Shown: piece by piece, positions 51,721 through 59,499 of the stretch
How the letters are laid out: each line of letters begins with the position of its first letter
How positions within the stretch are numbered: position 1 is the first letter of the stretch
Assembly: GCA_963785075.1 (NCBI GenBank)
Contig: CAWATW010000010.1
Coordinates: 124,001-188,000 of the forward strand
Length of the DNA: 64,000 nucleotides
Source of the DNA: JAOUGY01 sp963785075
Lineage (GTDB): Bacteria > Actinomycetota > Acidimicrobiia > Spongiisociales > ZC4RG35
Direction of reading: 5' to 3'
The notes under the pieces: model-generated
What the model was told of the DNA's origin: nothing
What the model saw: only the letters and a program-made list of their open reading frames with translations
The model's database searches: none
Program-made: the position numbers and the translations under genes

Positions 51721-52954
51721 GCGGACCATCGAGCAGGTCTACCGGGCCGAGTGGGGTCGGTTGCTGTCGCTGCTGGTGGCGCGGACTCGGCGCCTCGATC
51801 TGGTCGAAGACGCCTTGGGTGAGGCCTTCGTGCGGGCGGCGGATCGTTGGCCGGATGAAGGGGTGCCGACCAATCCCGCTGGCTGGCTGTACACCACCGC
51901 CTATCGGCAGGTTGTTGGGCGGCTCAGGGCCGAAGGTGTCGCCGGACGCAAAGCGCCGCTGCTTGCGGTCCGGCCCGATTGGGCGCCGCCCGACGATGCA
52001 CACGGCGACCTCGCCGACGATCGACTGCACCTCATCCTGTTGTGCTGTCATCCGGCGCTCCCCAAGGAATCACGCTCGGCACTCGCGCTCCGCCTCGTCC
52101 TCGGGACACCGACTGAGCAGATCGCGCGCCTCTTTCTCGTCCCGATTCCGACGATGGCGGCGCGCCTGACCCGAGCGAAGAAGAAGATCGTGGCTGCTGG
52201 CATCCCGCTTGGTGCTGCACTCGAGGACGAGCTCAGATCACGTCTCGACGAGGTGTGCCGCACCACCTACCTGGCGTTCACCGCCGGGTACACCCCCGGT
52301 ACCGGGCCCGACCTGTTGCGAGCCGACGTGGCGGGAGAAGCCGTGCGACTCGCCGCCGTGCTAGCTGACTTTCTGCCCGACGCTCCTCAGGTTCGAGCAC
52401 TGCTGGCGTTGTTGCTGCTGCAGCACTCCCGGCGTGACGCCCGGCAACGCCACGGCCAGCTGGTGACCCTCGCCGACCAAGACCGCTCACTGTGGCATCA
52501 CAACGAGATGCGAGCCGGGCTCACCCTCATCGGCAGCCTCGAACCGGGCGAGGGATACGCCGAAGAACTCCGACTCCAAGCCCTCATCGCAGCCGAGCAC
52601 GCGCGGGCACCTACAGCTGCTGAGACGGACTGGACTGCGATCGCCGGCCACTACGCCGTCCTCGAAGCACGAACCAGATCGGCGATCGTGCGACTCAATC
52701 GGACCGTCGCAGTCGCCGAGGCCCAGGGCCCCCGGGCCGGCCTCGATCTCCTCCAAGGACTAGACGAAGCCCTTCCTGGCAATCACCGAGTCGCCGCTGT
52801 TCGCGCCGAATTCGCTCGACGAGCAGGCGACATCGCCCTGGGGCGGGCGTCCTACCACGAAGCGCTCGAGCTCTGCACCAACGAAGTTGAAAGAGCCCAC
52901 ATCCGCAACCGGCTCGATGAGCTCCCAGCCGTCGATCGACAAGCACGCATGTGA
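51683..52954 (+). CDS. ECF42-type RNA polymerase sigma factor with C-terminal helical extension
   Basis: 423 residues. Sigma region 2: IEQVYRAEWGRLLSLLVART, VEDALGEAFVRAADRWPDEG and NPAGWLYTTAYRQVVGRLRA. Region 4: HPALPKESRSALALRLVLGT and IARLFLVPIPTMAARLTRAK. After residue about 170 comes the roughly 230-residue TPR-like extension (DUF6596) that defines ECF42. ECF42 sigma factors lack an anti-sigma gene and pair with DGPF proteins, as here. A TTG at 51707 is an alternative start. Confidence 0.9.
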   Translation: MTSTSDRSLTPPERTIEQVYRAEWGRLLSLLVARTRRLDLVEDALGEAFVRAADRWPDEGVPTNPAGWLYTTAYRQVVGRLRAEGVAGRKAPLLAVRPDWAPPDDAHGDLADDRLHLILLCCHPALPKESRSALALRLVLGTPTEQIARLFLVPIPTMAARLTRAKKKIVAAGIPLGAALEDELRSRLDEVCRTTYLAFTAGYTPGTGPDLLRADVAGEAVRLAAVLADFLPDAPQVRALLALLLLQHSRRDARQRHGQLVTLADQDRSLWHHNEMRAGLTLIGSLEPGEGYAEELRLQALIAAEHARAPTAAETDWTAIAGHYAVLEARTRSAIVRLNRTVAVAEAQGPRAGLDLLQGLDEALPGNHRVAAVRAEFARRAGDIALGRASYHEALELCTNEVERAHIRNRLDELPAVDRQARM

Positions 52955-53172
52955 GCATCCGGGCGGAGTACGAACGTGCAAACGTCGCCACGCTGCGTAG
53001 CTCTCTCCATCGACCCCCGGCAAGCGCGTTACGTGCCGATCCCGGACACTCGGCGAGAAGTGCGTTTCTGCACGATATTTGGTGATCGGGGCGGCTTCGG
53101 AGGTTCGACATTGCGCATTGGAAGGTCATCGACGCCATGCCAGCCACGAGTGAACATGCCCCGGTTTGAACA
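52955..53172. other. Intergenic region with a duplicated IS end
   Basis: No gene recognised. At 53152-53183 a 16-base unit (GAACATGCCCCGGTTT / GAACATGCCCCGGTTC) occurs twice in tandem; the second copy includes the left inverted repeat of the IS3 element, so a second outer IS end lies just outside it. Confidence 0.5.
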
Positions 53173-53197
53173 TGCCCCGGTTCGACGGACAGGTCGG

Positions 53198-54103
53198 TTA
53201 TGCGGCTTGACGGTCAGAGTGGGTGGTCCAGTATGCCTCCTCTTTCTCGATTGGTGTCATGTAGTCGAGGGTGGAATGAAGCCGGTGACGGTTGTACCAG
53301 CCTTCGATCCAGGCGATGATCTCAGCCTTGGCTTGGGCTCGGGTGGCGAACCGGGTCCGATGGACCAGTTCTTTCTTGAGGGTGGCGAACCAGCTTTCGG
53401 ATGGGCTGTTGTCAAAGCACACGCCGGTGGCGCCCATCGACTGGACCACCCCCAGCTGCGTGCACAGCTGCCGGTAGGCGTCAGAGGTGTATTGACATCC
53501 GCGATCCGAATGGAAGATCACGTCGGTGACGTGGCCTCCACGGGTGGCGACCGCCATCTCAAGCGCCGCCGATACCAGCGGGGTACGCAGATGGTCACAC
53601 AGTGACCAACCGATCACCCGCCGGGAGTACAGGTCGATCACCGTGGCCAGATACAGCCAGCCCTCGGCGGTTCCGATGTAGGTGATGTCGCCCGTCCAGG
53701 TCAGGTCAGGCCGCTCGGGGTTGAAGTCCCGTTTGACCAGATCCGACGCGGCGGTGGCTGTGCGGTCGACGATGGTGGTCTTGACTCCGATCCGGCCCGA
53801 CACCCCGTACCAGCCCCGCTCGGCCATGATCCGGGCCACCCGCTTGCGGGACACCTTGAACCCCTGCTTGCGGAGCCAGCGGAACACTCGGGGCGCCCCA
53901 TAGGTCTGCTTGGAAGTCTCCCAGATCGCCTTGATCTCTTCGGCCAGCCGACGATCCGAGCATTCCCGTTCCGACGGGGTCCGATCCCGCCAGTCGTTGT
54001 ATCCGGAGCGGGACACCGAAAGGGTGCGGCACATCTCAGAGATCGACCAGTCACACCCAGGGTCGGCCCACTGCTCGGCGATGAACGAGTAGATCGCCAT
54101 CAC
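53198..54103 (-). CDS. IS3-family transposase OrfB (DDE)
   Basis: 301 residues. Helix-turn-helix-like start, HTH_21-type region TYGAPRVFRWLRKQGFKVSR, then the integrase core with LTWTGDITYI (first Asp), IFHSDRGCQYTS (second Asp) and FDNSPSESWFATLKKEL (Glu), all present. Starts GTG at 54103 overlapping the orfA stop; in IS3 elements OrfAB is made by a -1 frameshift. Intact, but the orfA partner is frameshifted. Confidence 0.93.
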   Translation of the reverse strand: MMAIYSFIAEQWADPGCDWSISEMCRTLSVSRSGYNDWRDRTPSERECSDRRLAEEIKAIWETSKQTYGAPRVFRWLRKQGFKVSRKRVARIMAERGWYGVSGRIGVKTTIVDRTATAASDLVKRDFNPERPDLTWTGDITYIGTAEGWLYLATVIDLYSRRVIGWSLCDHLRTPLVSAALEMAVATRGGHVTDVIFHSDRGCQYTSDAYRQLCTQLGVVQSMGATGVCFDNSPSESWFATLKKELVHRTRFATRAQAKAEIIAWIEGWYNRHRLHSTLDYMTPIEKEEAYWTTHSDRQAA

Positions 54104-54394
54104 CCGTTCCTCTGCTCGGACGCCGAGAAGTAGGCCACTGCTTTTCCCAGGATGTCACGCTCCCGGCGGACCCGTTCCAACTCGCGTTTCAGCTCGCGGA
54201 TCTCGAGCGCGTTCCTCGACCGTGGGGGCACCCTCGGCCTGCTCACGGGCGTCGCGCACCCAGTTGCCCAACGTCGAGTCGTAGATCCCCAACTCTCTGG
54301 CGACCTGGGCGATGTTGCCACCGGCGGCCTTGACCATCTCCACGGCCTCAGCCTTGAACTCCGGTGTGAACTTGCGCCGGCTCCTAGAACCCAT
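54100..54394 (-). pseudogene. IS3-family OrfA, internal frameshift
   Basis: ATG at 54394 (AAGGAAG upstream) starts GSRSRRKFTPEFKAEAVEMV and the helix-turn-helix IAQVARELGIYDSTLGNWVR. Near 54215 the frame must change to reach the leucine-zipper half, LEIRELKRELERVRRERDIL then GKAVAYFSASEQRNG. One base change would restore a normal OrfA of about 98 residues. Transposition by this copy is probably dead unless the shift is a sequence error. Confidence 0.75.
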
Positions 54395-54454
54395 ACGGAC
54401 TTCCTTTCCACGTCCCTCAGGACGCAATCATCAGGTGTCCGTCAAACCGGGGCA

Positions 54455-54667
54455 ACTCCAGGTCATCTCGAGGGTCTTGTGGCCCAGGAGGGCGGCGACA
54501 GCTTCGAGGCGCATGCCTCGGTTGATGGCCTGGGTGGCGAGGGTGTGACGCAACTGGTGGGGGTGGACGTGACCGACGCCGGCGGCTTTGGCGATCCGGC
54601 GCACCATGCGGGTGACCCGATGCCGGCTGATCGGGCCGGTCGGGTCGGCGAGAAGCACCCGGTGGCC
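54455..54667 (-). pseudogene. Tyrosine recombinase, C-terminal fragment between two IS elements
   Basis: Encodes ISRHRVTRMVRRIAKAAGVG, HVHPHQLRHTLATQAINRGM and RLEAVAALLGHKTLEMT: the His-x2-Arg and His of the catalytic domain. The catalytic Tyr part is removed by IS3 element 1 and the N-terminal part lies beyond IS3 element 2, from 55943. Both pieces are probably one gene. Confidence 0.7.
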
Positions 54668-54693
54668 TTCCCCCCGGTTGCCTGACACCGTTC

Positions 54694-55590
54694 TTACGCG
54701 GCTTGGTCGTGTGTCTTGGTTTGACGATACTGGTCCTCCCATCCGATCGGGGTCTGGTAGCCGAGGCTGGAGTGGAGCCGTCGGGTGTTGTATCGGTTGA
54801 TCCAGGCGAAGATCGCCCGACGGGCCTCGGCTCGTGTCGTGAAGCTGATGCGCGAGACGAGTTCTCGTTTGAGGGTCCCGAACCAGGCTTCGGCCACGGC
54901 GTTATCCCAGCACACCCCGGTCCGTCCCACCGACTGGACCATCCCGGCCTGGTCCAAGACGGCGGCTGTCTCTCCTGCCAGGTATTGGGATCCACGATCC
55001 GAATGCAAGATGATCCCTTCCACGTCGCCGGCTCGGATCCCGACGGCCATGTCTATCGCCGACGTGACCAGACTGGCTCGCATGTGGTCGGCCATTGAGT
55101 AGCCGAGCACGCGTCTCGAGCCGATGTCCACGACGGAGGCCAGATACAGCCAGCCTTCCCAGGTCGGGATGTAGGTGATGTCCGAACACCACGCCCAATC
55201 CGGGGCGCCCGGGGTGAACCGGCGGGCCACCAGGTCGGGGACCTTGGGACGCTCCTCTGTCGAGACCGTGGTCCGCACGAACCGCTTCTTCGGGATCCCC
55301 ACGATGCCATGTTCCCGCATGAGCCGTTCCACCCGCTTGTGGTTCACGTCCCAGCCTTGGTTCCCCAGTTCCACGATCATCCTGGGCGACCCCACCGTGT
55401 CGTCTTCCCGATGGATCTCCCGCATCGTCTCGACCAACCGAACCTCCGCCAGTTCGGTGGTGGTCGGCCCGGCCGCCACCCGGGTCTTCCACTCGTAGAA
55501 GGCTTGGCGGGACACCCCCGCCACTCGACACGCCTGCCTGGTCGGGAATCCATCGGCCTTCCGGGCAGCCACCCACCGATAGCGGGTCAC
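54694..55590 (-). CDS. IS3-family transposase OrfB (DDE), element 2
   Basis: 298 residues. TVGSPRMIVELGNQGWDVNH (HTH_21-like), then the rve core with WAWCSDITYIPTWEGWLYLA (Asp), ILHSDRGSQYLAG (Asp) and WDNAVAEAWFGTLKRELVSR (Glu). The catalytic triad is complete. GTG start overlaps the orfA stop by 4 bases (GTGA). Both frames of this element are intact, so it may still be active. Confidence 0.95.
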   Translation of the reverse strand: MTRYRWVAARKADGFPTRQACRVAGVSRQAFYEWKTRVAAGPTTTELAEVRLVETMREIHREDDTVGSPRMIVELGNQGWDVNHKRVERLMREHGIVGIPKKRFVRTTVSTEERPKVPDLVARRFTPGAPDWAWCSDITYIPTWEGWLYLASVVDIGSRRVLGYSMADHMRASLVTSAIDMAVGIRAGDVEGIILHSDRGSQYLAGETAAVLDQAGMVQSVGRTGVCWDNAVAEAWFGTLKRELVSRISFTTRAEARRAIFAWINRYNTRRLHSSLGYQTPIGWEDQYRQTKTHDQAA

Positions 55591-55904
55591 TGTCCCGACT
55601 CCTTCACCCAGAAGGCCGTCGCTCGTTTGAGTAGGTCTCGTTCCATCCGCAACCGGGCGTTCTCCCGGCGCAGCTCGGCCAACTCCGCCCTCTCAGACGT
55701 CGTCAACCCCTCGCGCTCGCCCCGATCGATCCGGGCCTGCTTAACCCAGTTCCCCAGCGACGTCTCCCCAATCCCAAGACTCCGGGCCACGTCGGCGATT
55801 GACCTGCCCTCATCGAGCACCATCGCCACCGCGTCCTTCTTGAACTCGGGAGAGAACGATCGCCGTCTCCTCACCGGCTGATCCTCAGTCATGATCCCCA
55901 TCAT
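55587..55904 (-). CDS. IS3-family transposase OrfA, element 2
   Basis: 105 residues: basic start (VRRRRSFSPEFKKDAVAMVL), helix-turn-helix (IADVARSLGIGETSLGNWVK) and a leucine-zipper-like C-terminus (LAELRRENARLRMERDLLKR) that pairs subunits. Expressed alone or as OrfAB fusion. ATG at 55904 or the ATG four codons later (MTEDQPV). Confidence 0.93.
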   Translation of the reverse strand: MMGIMTEDQPVRRRRSFSPEFKKDAVAMVLDEGRSIADVARSLGIGETSLGNWVKQARIDRGEREGLTTSERAELAELRRENARLRMERDLLKRATAFWVKESGQ

Positions 55905-55942
55905 CTACCACTCTCTATCGAGGTGTCCGGTCAATGGGGGGA

Positions 55943-56655
55943 GGCCCACGGTGACGGCTGATGTGTTCTTGGTGGGTGTGTTGGTGGGTGGCGATGTCGT
56001 CGACCAGGTGGGGGTGGAGAGGGATGTAACGGTCGTTGCGGAGTTTGCCCACGGGGATGCGGAGCCAGTGGCAGTCACCGATCTGGATCACTGGGTCGGG
56101 GTCGAGGGCGCAGAGTTCACCGACCCGCATTCCGGTGCGGGCGAGTAGCAGCACACAGAGCCGCCGGAACGGGTCTGGTTCGTCGTAGGCGGCGCGGATG
56201 AACCGGGCCGATTGGGCGTCGTCTAAGAACTTGGGGAGCGGCTCAGGACGGGGCGGGATGTCACCCAACAGGATCGGGTTGCGGCGGGGCGCTTCGGGCC
56301 AGTCCCATTCGATGACCCGATCGAAGAAGATCTTCAGCATGCGGAGCCGCTGGCGGATGGTGTTGGTTGCCAGCGGCTTCCCGTCGCGGGTGACCGCTGC
56401 AGCCAGATGCAGCTTGTAGTCCTCGATCACAGCCCGGTCGACCTGCGCCACCGAGCTCACCGCCGGTTCCCGATCGGTGAGGAACCGACAGAAGGTGCGC
56501 AACGCCAGGTCGGCCGAGGTCACCGATGCCGGCCGCAGGATCACCGCAACCTGCTCCAGATAGCGGCGCATCGTGTCGGTCACCGCCGGGAACGCAGCAT
56601 CCAAGTCGGTCCACGGGCCATGCCGGGGCTCTCGAGCCGGGGCAGGTGTGGTCAC
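55943..56655 (-). pseudogene. Tyrosine recombinase (second of tandem pair), disrupted by IS3 element 2
   Basis: N-terminal SAM-like core-binding domain (about 20-120: AFPAVTDTMRRYLEQVAVIL) and the first catalytic Arg (LLLARTGMRVGELCALDPD), up to KLRNDRYIPLHPHLVDDIAT. The frame then runs into the IS. The rest of the catalytic domain is at 54455-54667. GTG at 56655 overlaps the stop of the first recombinase (GTGA), so they were an operon. Simple removal of the IS with the GGCC duplication does not obviously restore the frame. Confidence 0.75.
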
Positions 56656-57704
56656 GGGTTCACCTCGCCGAGCTCGGTGACTGTTCTGGCGAACCGGTCG
56701 GCGTCGATCCGATCGGCGGCACGGCGGTATTCGTCGGCAAGCCAACTGTTGGCGAGGTGCAGATAGATTCGGGTCGATTCGATCGACCGGTGCCCGGCTT
56801 GGGCTTGGATCGCTTCGAGCGACATGCCTGCTTCCCGTAGCCGGGTCAGACAGGTGTGGCGCAGCTCGTGACAGGTGGCATGATCCAGCCCAGCGCGTTG
56901 GCGGGCACCCCGAATGATCTGCTCCAACCCTTTCGGCGACAGCGGGCGGCCCCGGTTCGGGCCCTTCAACACCAAGAACACCCGATCCGTTGACGCCTCC
57001 CGTGGTCGTTCTTCATCGAGATACGCCGCCACCGTGGTGAAGAACCGATCCGAGATCGGGATCCACCGCGAATGGCCGCCCTTGCCCTCAGCCACGAACA
57101 GACGCCGCTCGCCCGGTTTGAGATCTGAGAATCGCAACCCCAGGGTCTCGTTGCGACGCAACCCGCCCAACACCATCGCTTCCACCATGGCCCGGTCCCG
57201 CCAGGTGCGTAACGCCCCGAACAGAGCATCGACCTCGACCGGTTCCAAGATCCGGGGCAGCGTCCGAGGAGCCCGCACCAACGGCGCTCCCCGTCCCGAA
57301 CGACGCGGGGCGCGAGTCGCCAACCCCCGTGGCACCGGGTTCGCCGCCATGTCACCGCGAGCCACCAGGAACGAGAACAGTCCCGACAGCGTCGACAGGC
57401 GACGTTGGATCGTCCGGGGTGACATGCCCGACTCGCCGTCGGTGATCCGGATCACCTGCCGGTCACCCCGCTGCGCCGTGATGAACCCCAACACGTCGGC
57501 CGTGGTCACCTCGACCGGATCCTTGCCCACAACCGAGAAGAACACCTTCAGGTCATACCCGGCTGCCAACACCGTGTTCGGTCGACCCCGAGCCGCCACG
57601 AACTCGAGATACCGATCCACCAGCGGATGCCCCAACCGCACCACCGGCACCACAGACCCGGCCCTCGACTCCACCAGACACGGCATCCAGCTCATCGCCG
57701 CCAA
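56652..57704 (-). CDS. Tyrosine recombinase (first of tandem pair), intact
   Basis: 350-residue XerC/D-like recombinase. Core-binding N-terminal domain (about 25-110: HPLVDRYLEFVAARGRPNTV), then the catalytic residues: Arg in MVLGGLRRNETLGLRFSD, Lys region GKGGHSRWIPIS, His-x2-Arg in CHELRHTCLTRLREAG, His in AQAGHRSIESTRIYLHLANS with the nucleophilic Tyr. All present, so it should be active. Coupled to a second recombinase; tandem overlapping recombinase genes recall RIT-type elements. Confidence 0.92.
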   Translation of the reverse strand: MAAMSWMPCLVESRAGSVVPVVRLGHPLVDRYLEFVAARGRPNTVLAAGYDLKVFFSVVGKDPVEVTTADVLGFITAQRGDRQVIRITDGESGMSPRTIQRRLSTLSGLFSFLVARGDMAANPVPRGLATRAPRRSGRGAPLVRAPRTLPRILEPVEVDALFGALRTWRDRAMVEAMVLGGLRRNETLGLRFSDLKPGERRLFVAEGKGGHSRWIPISDRFFTTVAAYLDEERPREASTDRVFLVLKGPNRGRPLSPKGLEQIIRGARQRAGLDHATCHELRHTCLTRLREAGMSLEAIQAQAGHRSIESTRIYLHLANSWLADEYRRAADRIDADRFARTVTELGEVNP

Positions 57705-58020
57705 GTCTCCCAGAAGCCGGAACAGATCACCGGCATATCATGCAATATCGATCTGATCCCAGATATTGGGTTGCCACTGTGTGTGGCGCGGGGCATCGGT
57801 CCGACACTATCGACGAATGTTCGGCGAGCTGTTCGGGCGCAGTTGCAGCTAGGCCGGATTCCAGAGGTGATCGGACGTGGACGTGGTCACGCCCTGGTCA
57901 CAAACGCCGCATAACAGCCGGGTACAGCGCATCACTGTCCGACCGAGGAGATTCGCGTTTGCGCTGGTCAGGCACCTGTGCGATATCCAGCGACACCGGC
58001 CAGAACCCCTGATGTCGGAG
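57705..58020. other. Right end of island, no gene recognised
   Basis: About 315 bases between the intact recombinase gene and the right tRNA-end copy. No convincing coding frame. It should hold the recombinase promoter and any arm-type integrase sites. Confidence 0.5.
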
Positions 58021-58041
58021 TTCGAATCCCACCCCGGGCAC
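58021..58041 (+). other. Right attachment site (attR), tRNA-Leu 3'-end copy
   Basis: TTCGAATCCCACCCCGGGCAC equals the tRNA-Leu 3' segment at 48564-48584 except for one base. The sequence before it does not form the rest of a tRNA, so this is not a second gene. Confidence 0.8.
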
Positions 58042-58182
58042 GGTGTTGATGCGGCCGGACTTTCGGCCCGACAAACCGTCTACCCGGCCGATGTCTGTCC
58101 CGTGGTCCACGCGGGCCGAAACAGGCGCCGGTCCCGCCGGTGCCCGGCTGCGCCGGGCCGTACCCGCATTCAGACCAAGTAC

Positions 58183-59436
58183 TCAGTGCCTGGTGTCCGC
58201 GTGCGCGATCTTGCCCAACGCTCGCCACAACGTCGCAAGGATGAGTCCGGACCCGACGAATCCGAACCAGAACGGGGCGGTGACGCCCCAGACACCGGCG
58301 ACGACCCCACCGACGGCGGCCCCCGCCACCAGACCCGCCTGGACCCCGATCAGGTAGACGCCCGCGATGCGGCCCTGGAGCTCGTGTGGCACCGCACGCT
58401 GCCGGATGGCCCGAGCAGTCGTTCCCCAGATCGATGCGTGGACCCCGAAGGCGAACATGACCGCATACGCGACGGCCGCCGTGGTGGTGAGCGCGAAGAC
58501 GAGGTGGGTCGCCGTTTCGATGATGAGGCCAACCCGCATGATGTCTGCCAGCCTCACTCGCCGTTCCAGGGCCCCATACATGGTCGAGCCGAGGATTCCG
58601 CCGCACGCGCTGACCGTCGTCATGAGGCCGAACCCGATCTCTCCAAGGCCGAGGACTTCTGTCGCATACAAGACGAGCACGGCCCAGGCCGCACCGAAGG
58701 TCACGTTGAAGGCCACGATCGTGATCGTGAGCGTTCGAATCGCCGCGTGTCTCCACAGCCAGCGGACGCCGGCCGCCATCTCGCTCCGTGCAGTCGAAGT
58801 ACCCGTGCGAGCGGCGGGTGGGCGAGTGCCGATCTTGGCGATCAGCAGCGCACCGAGTGCCATGCACACTGCCTGGGTCGCGAACGGTGACGCGGCGCCG
58901 GCCGCGAACAGCGCGGCACCGATCGTTGGGCCGGCGAGGAAGTTGCCGGTCTCGAAGCCGATCGCGACGCGGGCGTTGGCGATTCCGAGATCCGCGGGAG
59001 CGACGAGCGACGGCAGCAGCGTCTCGGTGGTCGTGTCGGCGAACACCTCGGCGGTACCCATGGCAAAGAGCGCGACGAGTGTGATGGGCACGTTGACCCG
59101 ACCGGTGAACACGAACGCCGCCAAGGCGGCGAGCATGGCCGATCGGAGCAGATCCACGGCCACGATGATCGAACGCCGATCGCGTCGATCGGCGAGCACA
59201 CCGGCGTAGAGCCCGAAGAGCAACCAGGGGAGCCGTTGCATCAGCGTGGCGAGTGCGACGACCAGCGGGTTCCTCGTCTGGGCGGCGATGAGCAACGGGC
59301 CGGCTGCGAGGGCGATGCCGTCCCCCAGATTCGTGAGCCACGACGAAGCGAGCATCCACCGGAACCCGGCGCCAAGGCGGCCCGGCGCGATCGCAGCGCC
59401 GAAACGAGCGGCGAGGGAGCGGCCAGAGGTCGTCAC
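58183..59436 (-). CDS. MFS transporter (MFS_3/EntS-like exporter)
   Basis: 417 residues, about 12 membrane segments in two halves. LTNLGDGIALAAGPLLIAAQ at helix 1, GVLADRRDRRSIIVAVDLLR (the MFS motif A loop G-x3-D-R-x-x-R-R) and a second-half LEGRIA-like motif (VPHELQGRIAGVYLIGVQAG) match the MFS_3 exporter family (enterobactin exporter EntS, macrolide efflux). Substrate unknown. Start GTG at 59436; GAGCAT sits six bases upstream, a weaker version of the local leaderless motif. First chromosomal gene after the island. Confidence 0.88.
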   Translation of the reverse strand: MTTSGRSLAARFGAAIAPGRLGAGFRWMLASSWLTNLGDGIALAAGPLLIAAQTRNPLVVALATLMQRLPWLLFGLYAGVLADRRDRRSIIVAVDLLRSAMLAALAAFVFTGRVNVPITLVALFAMGTAEVFADTTTETLLPSLVAPADLGIANARVAIGFETGNFLAGPTIGAALFAAGAASPFATQAVCMALGALLIAKIGTRPPAARTGTSTARSEMAAGVRWLWRHAAIRTLTITIVAFNVTFGAAWAVLVLYATEVLGLGEIGFGLMTTVSACGGILGSTMYGALERRVRLADIMRVGLIIETATHLVFALTTTAAVAYAVMFAFGVHASIWGTTARAIRQRAVPHELQGRIAGVYLIGVQAGLVAGAAVGGVVAGVWGVTAPFWFGFVGSGLILATLWRALGKIAHADTRH

Positions 59437-59499
59437 CGGCCCATGCTCGCAGCCGTGGCGGACGATCTCAGGGAGAATCGCGAACCCGGTCGGGTGGGG

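Larger units (their letters stand above)
53173..54454 (-). mobile_element. IS3-family insertion sequence 1 (1282 bp)
   Basis: Terminal inverted repeats: left TGCCCCGGTTCGACGGACA (53173-53191), right TGTCCGTCAAACCGGGGCA (54436-54454), 18 of 19 matching. Contains orfA and orfB on the minus strand. I see no target duplication. Its right end abuts the tyrosine-recombinase remnant, cut just after GHKTLEMT. Confidence 0.85.
54668..55942 (-). mobile_element. IS3-family insertion sequence 2 (about 1275 bp)
   Basis: Ends TCCCCCCGGTTGCCTGACACC (54669-54689) and, reverse-complemented, TCCCCCCATTGACCGGACACC (55922-55942), 16 of 21 matching. GGCC occurs on both flanks (54664-54667 and 55943-55946), a possible 4-bp target duplication. 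Inserted inside the second tyrosine recombinase gene. Different subgroup from IS3 element 1. Confidence 0.8.
48564..58041 (+). mobile_element. 9.5-kb genomic island integrated at tRNA-Leu
   Basis: Bounded by two copies of the tRNA 3' end (20 of 21 bases equal), with an integrase gene directly beside the intact tRNA. Contents: broken integrase, IS110 remnant, AadA-like nucleotidyltransferase, DGPF/YCII protein, ECF42-like sigma factor, two IS3 elements and two tandem tyrosine recombinases, one of them disrupted. No conjugation, replication or phage genes were seen, so it is a decayed integrative element. Chromosomal genes resume at 58183. Confidence 0.8.

Noticed and set aside
58021..58041. 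Second tRNA gene
   Set aside because: Only the T-arm 3' half and acceptor end are present; no D arm or anticodon arm upstream. It is the attR copy.
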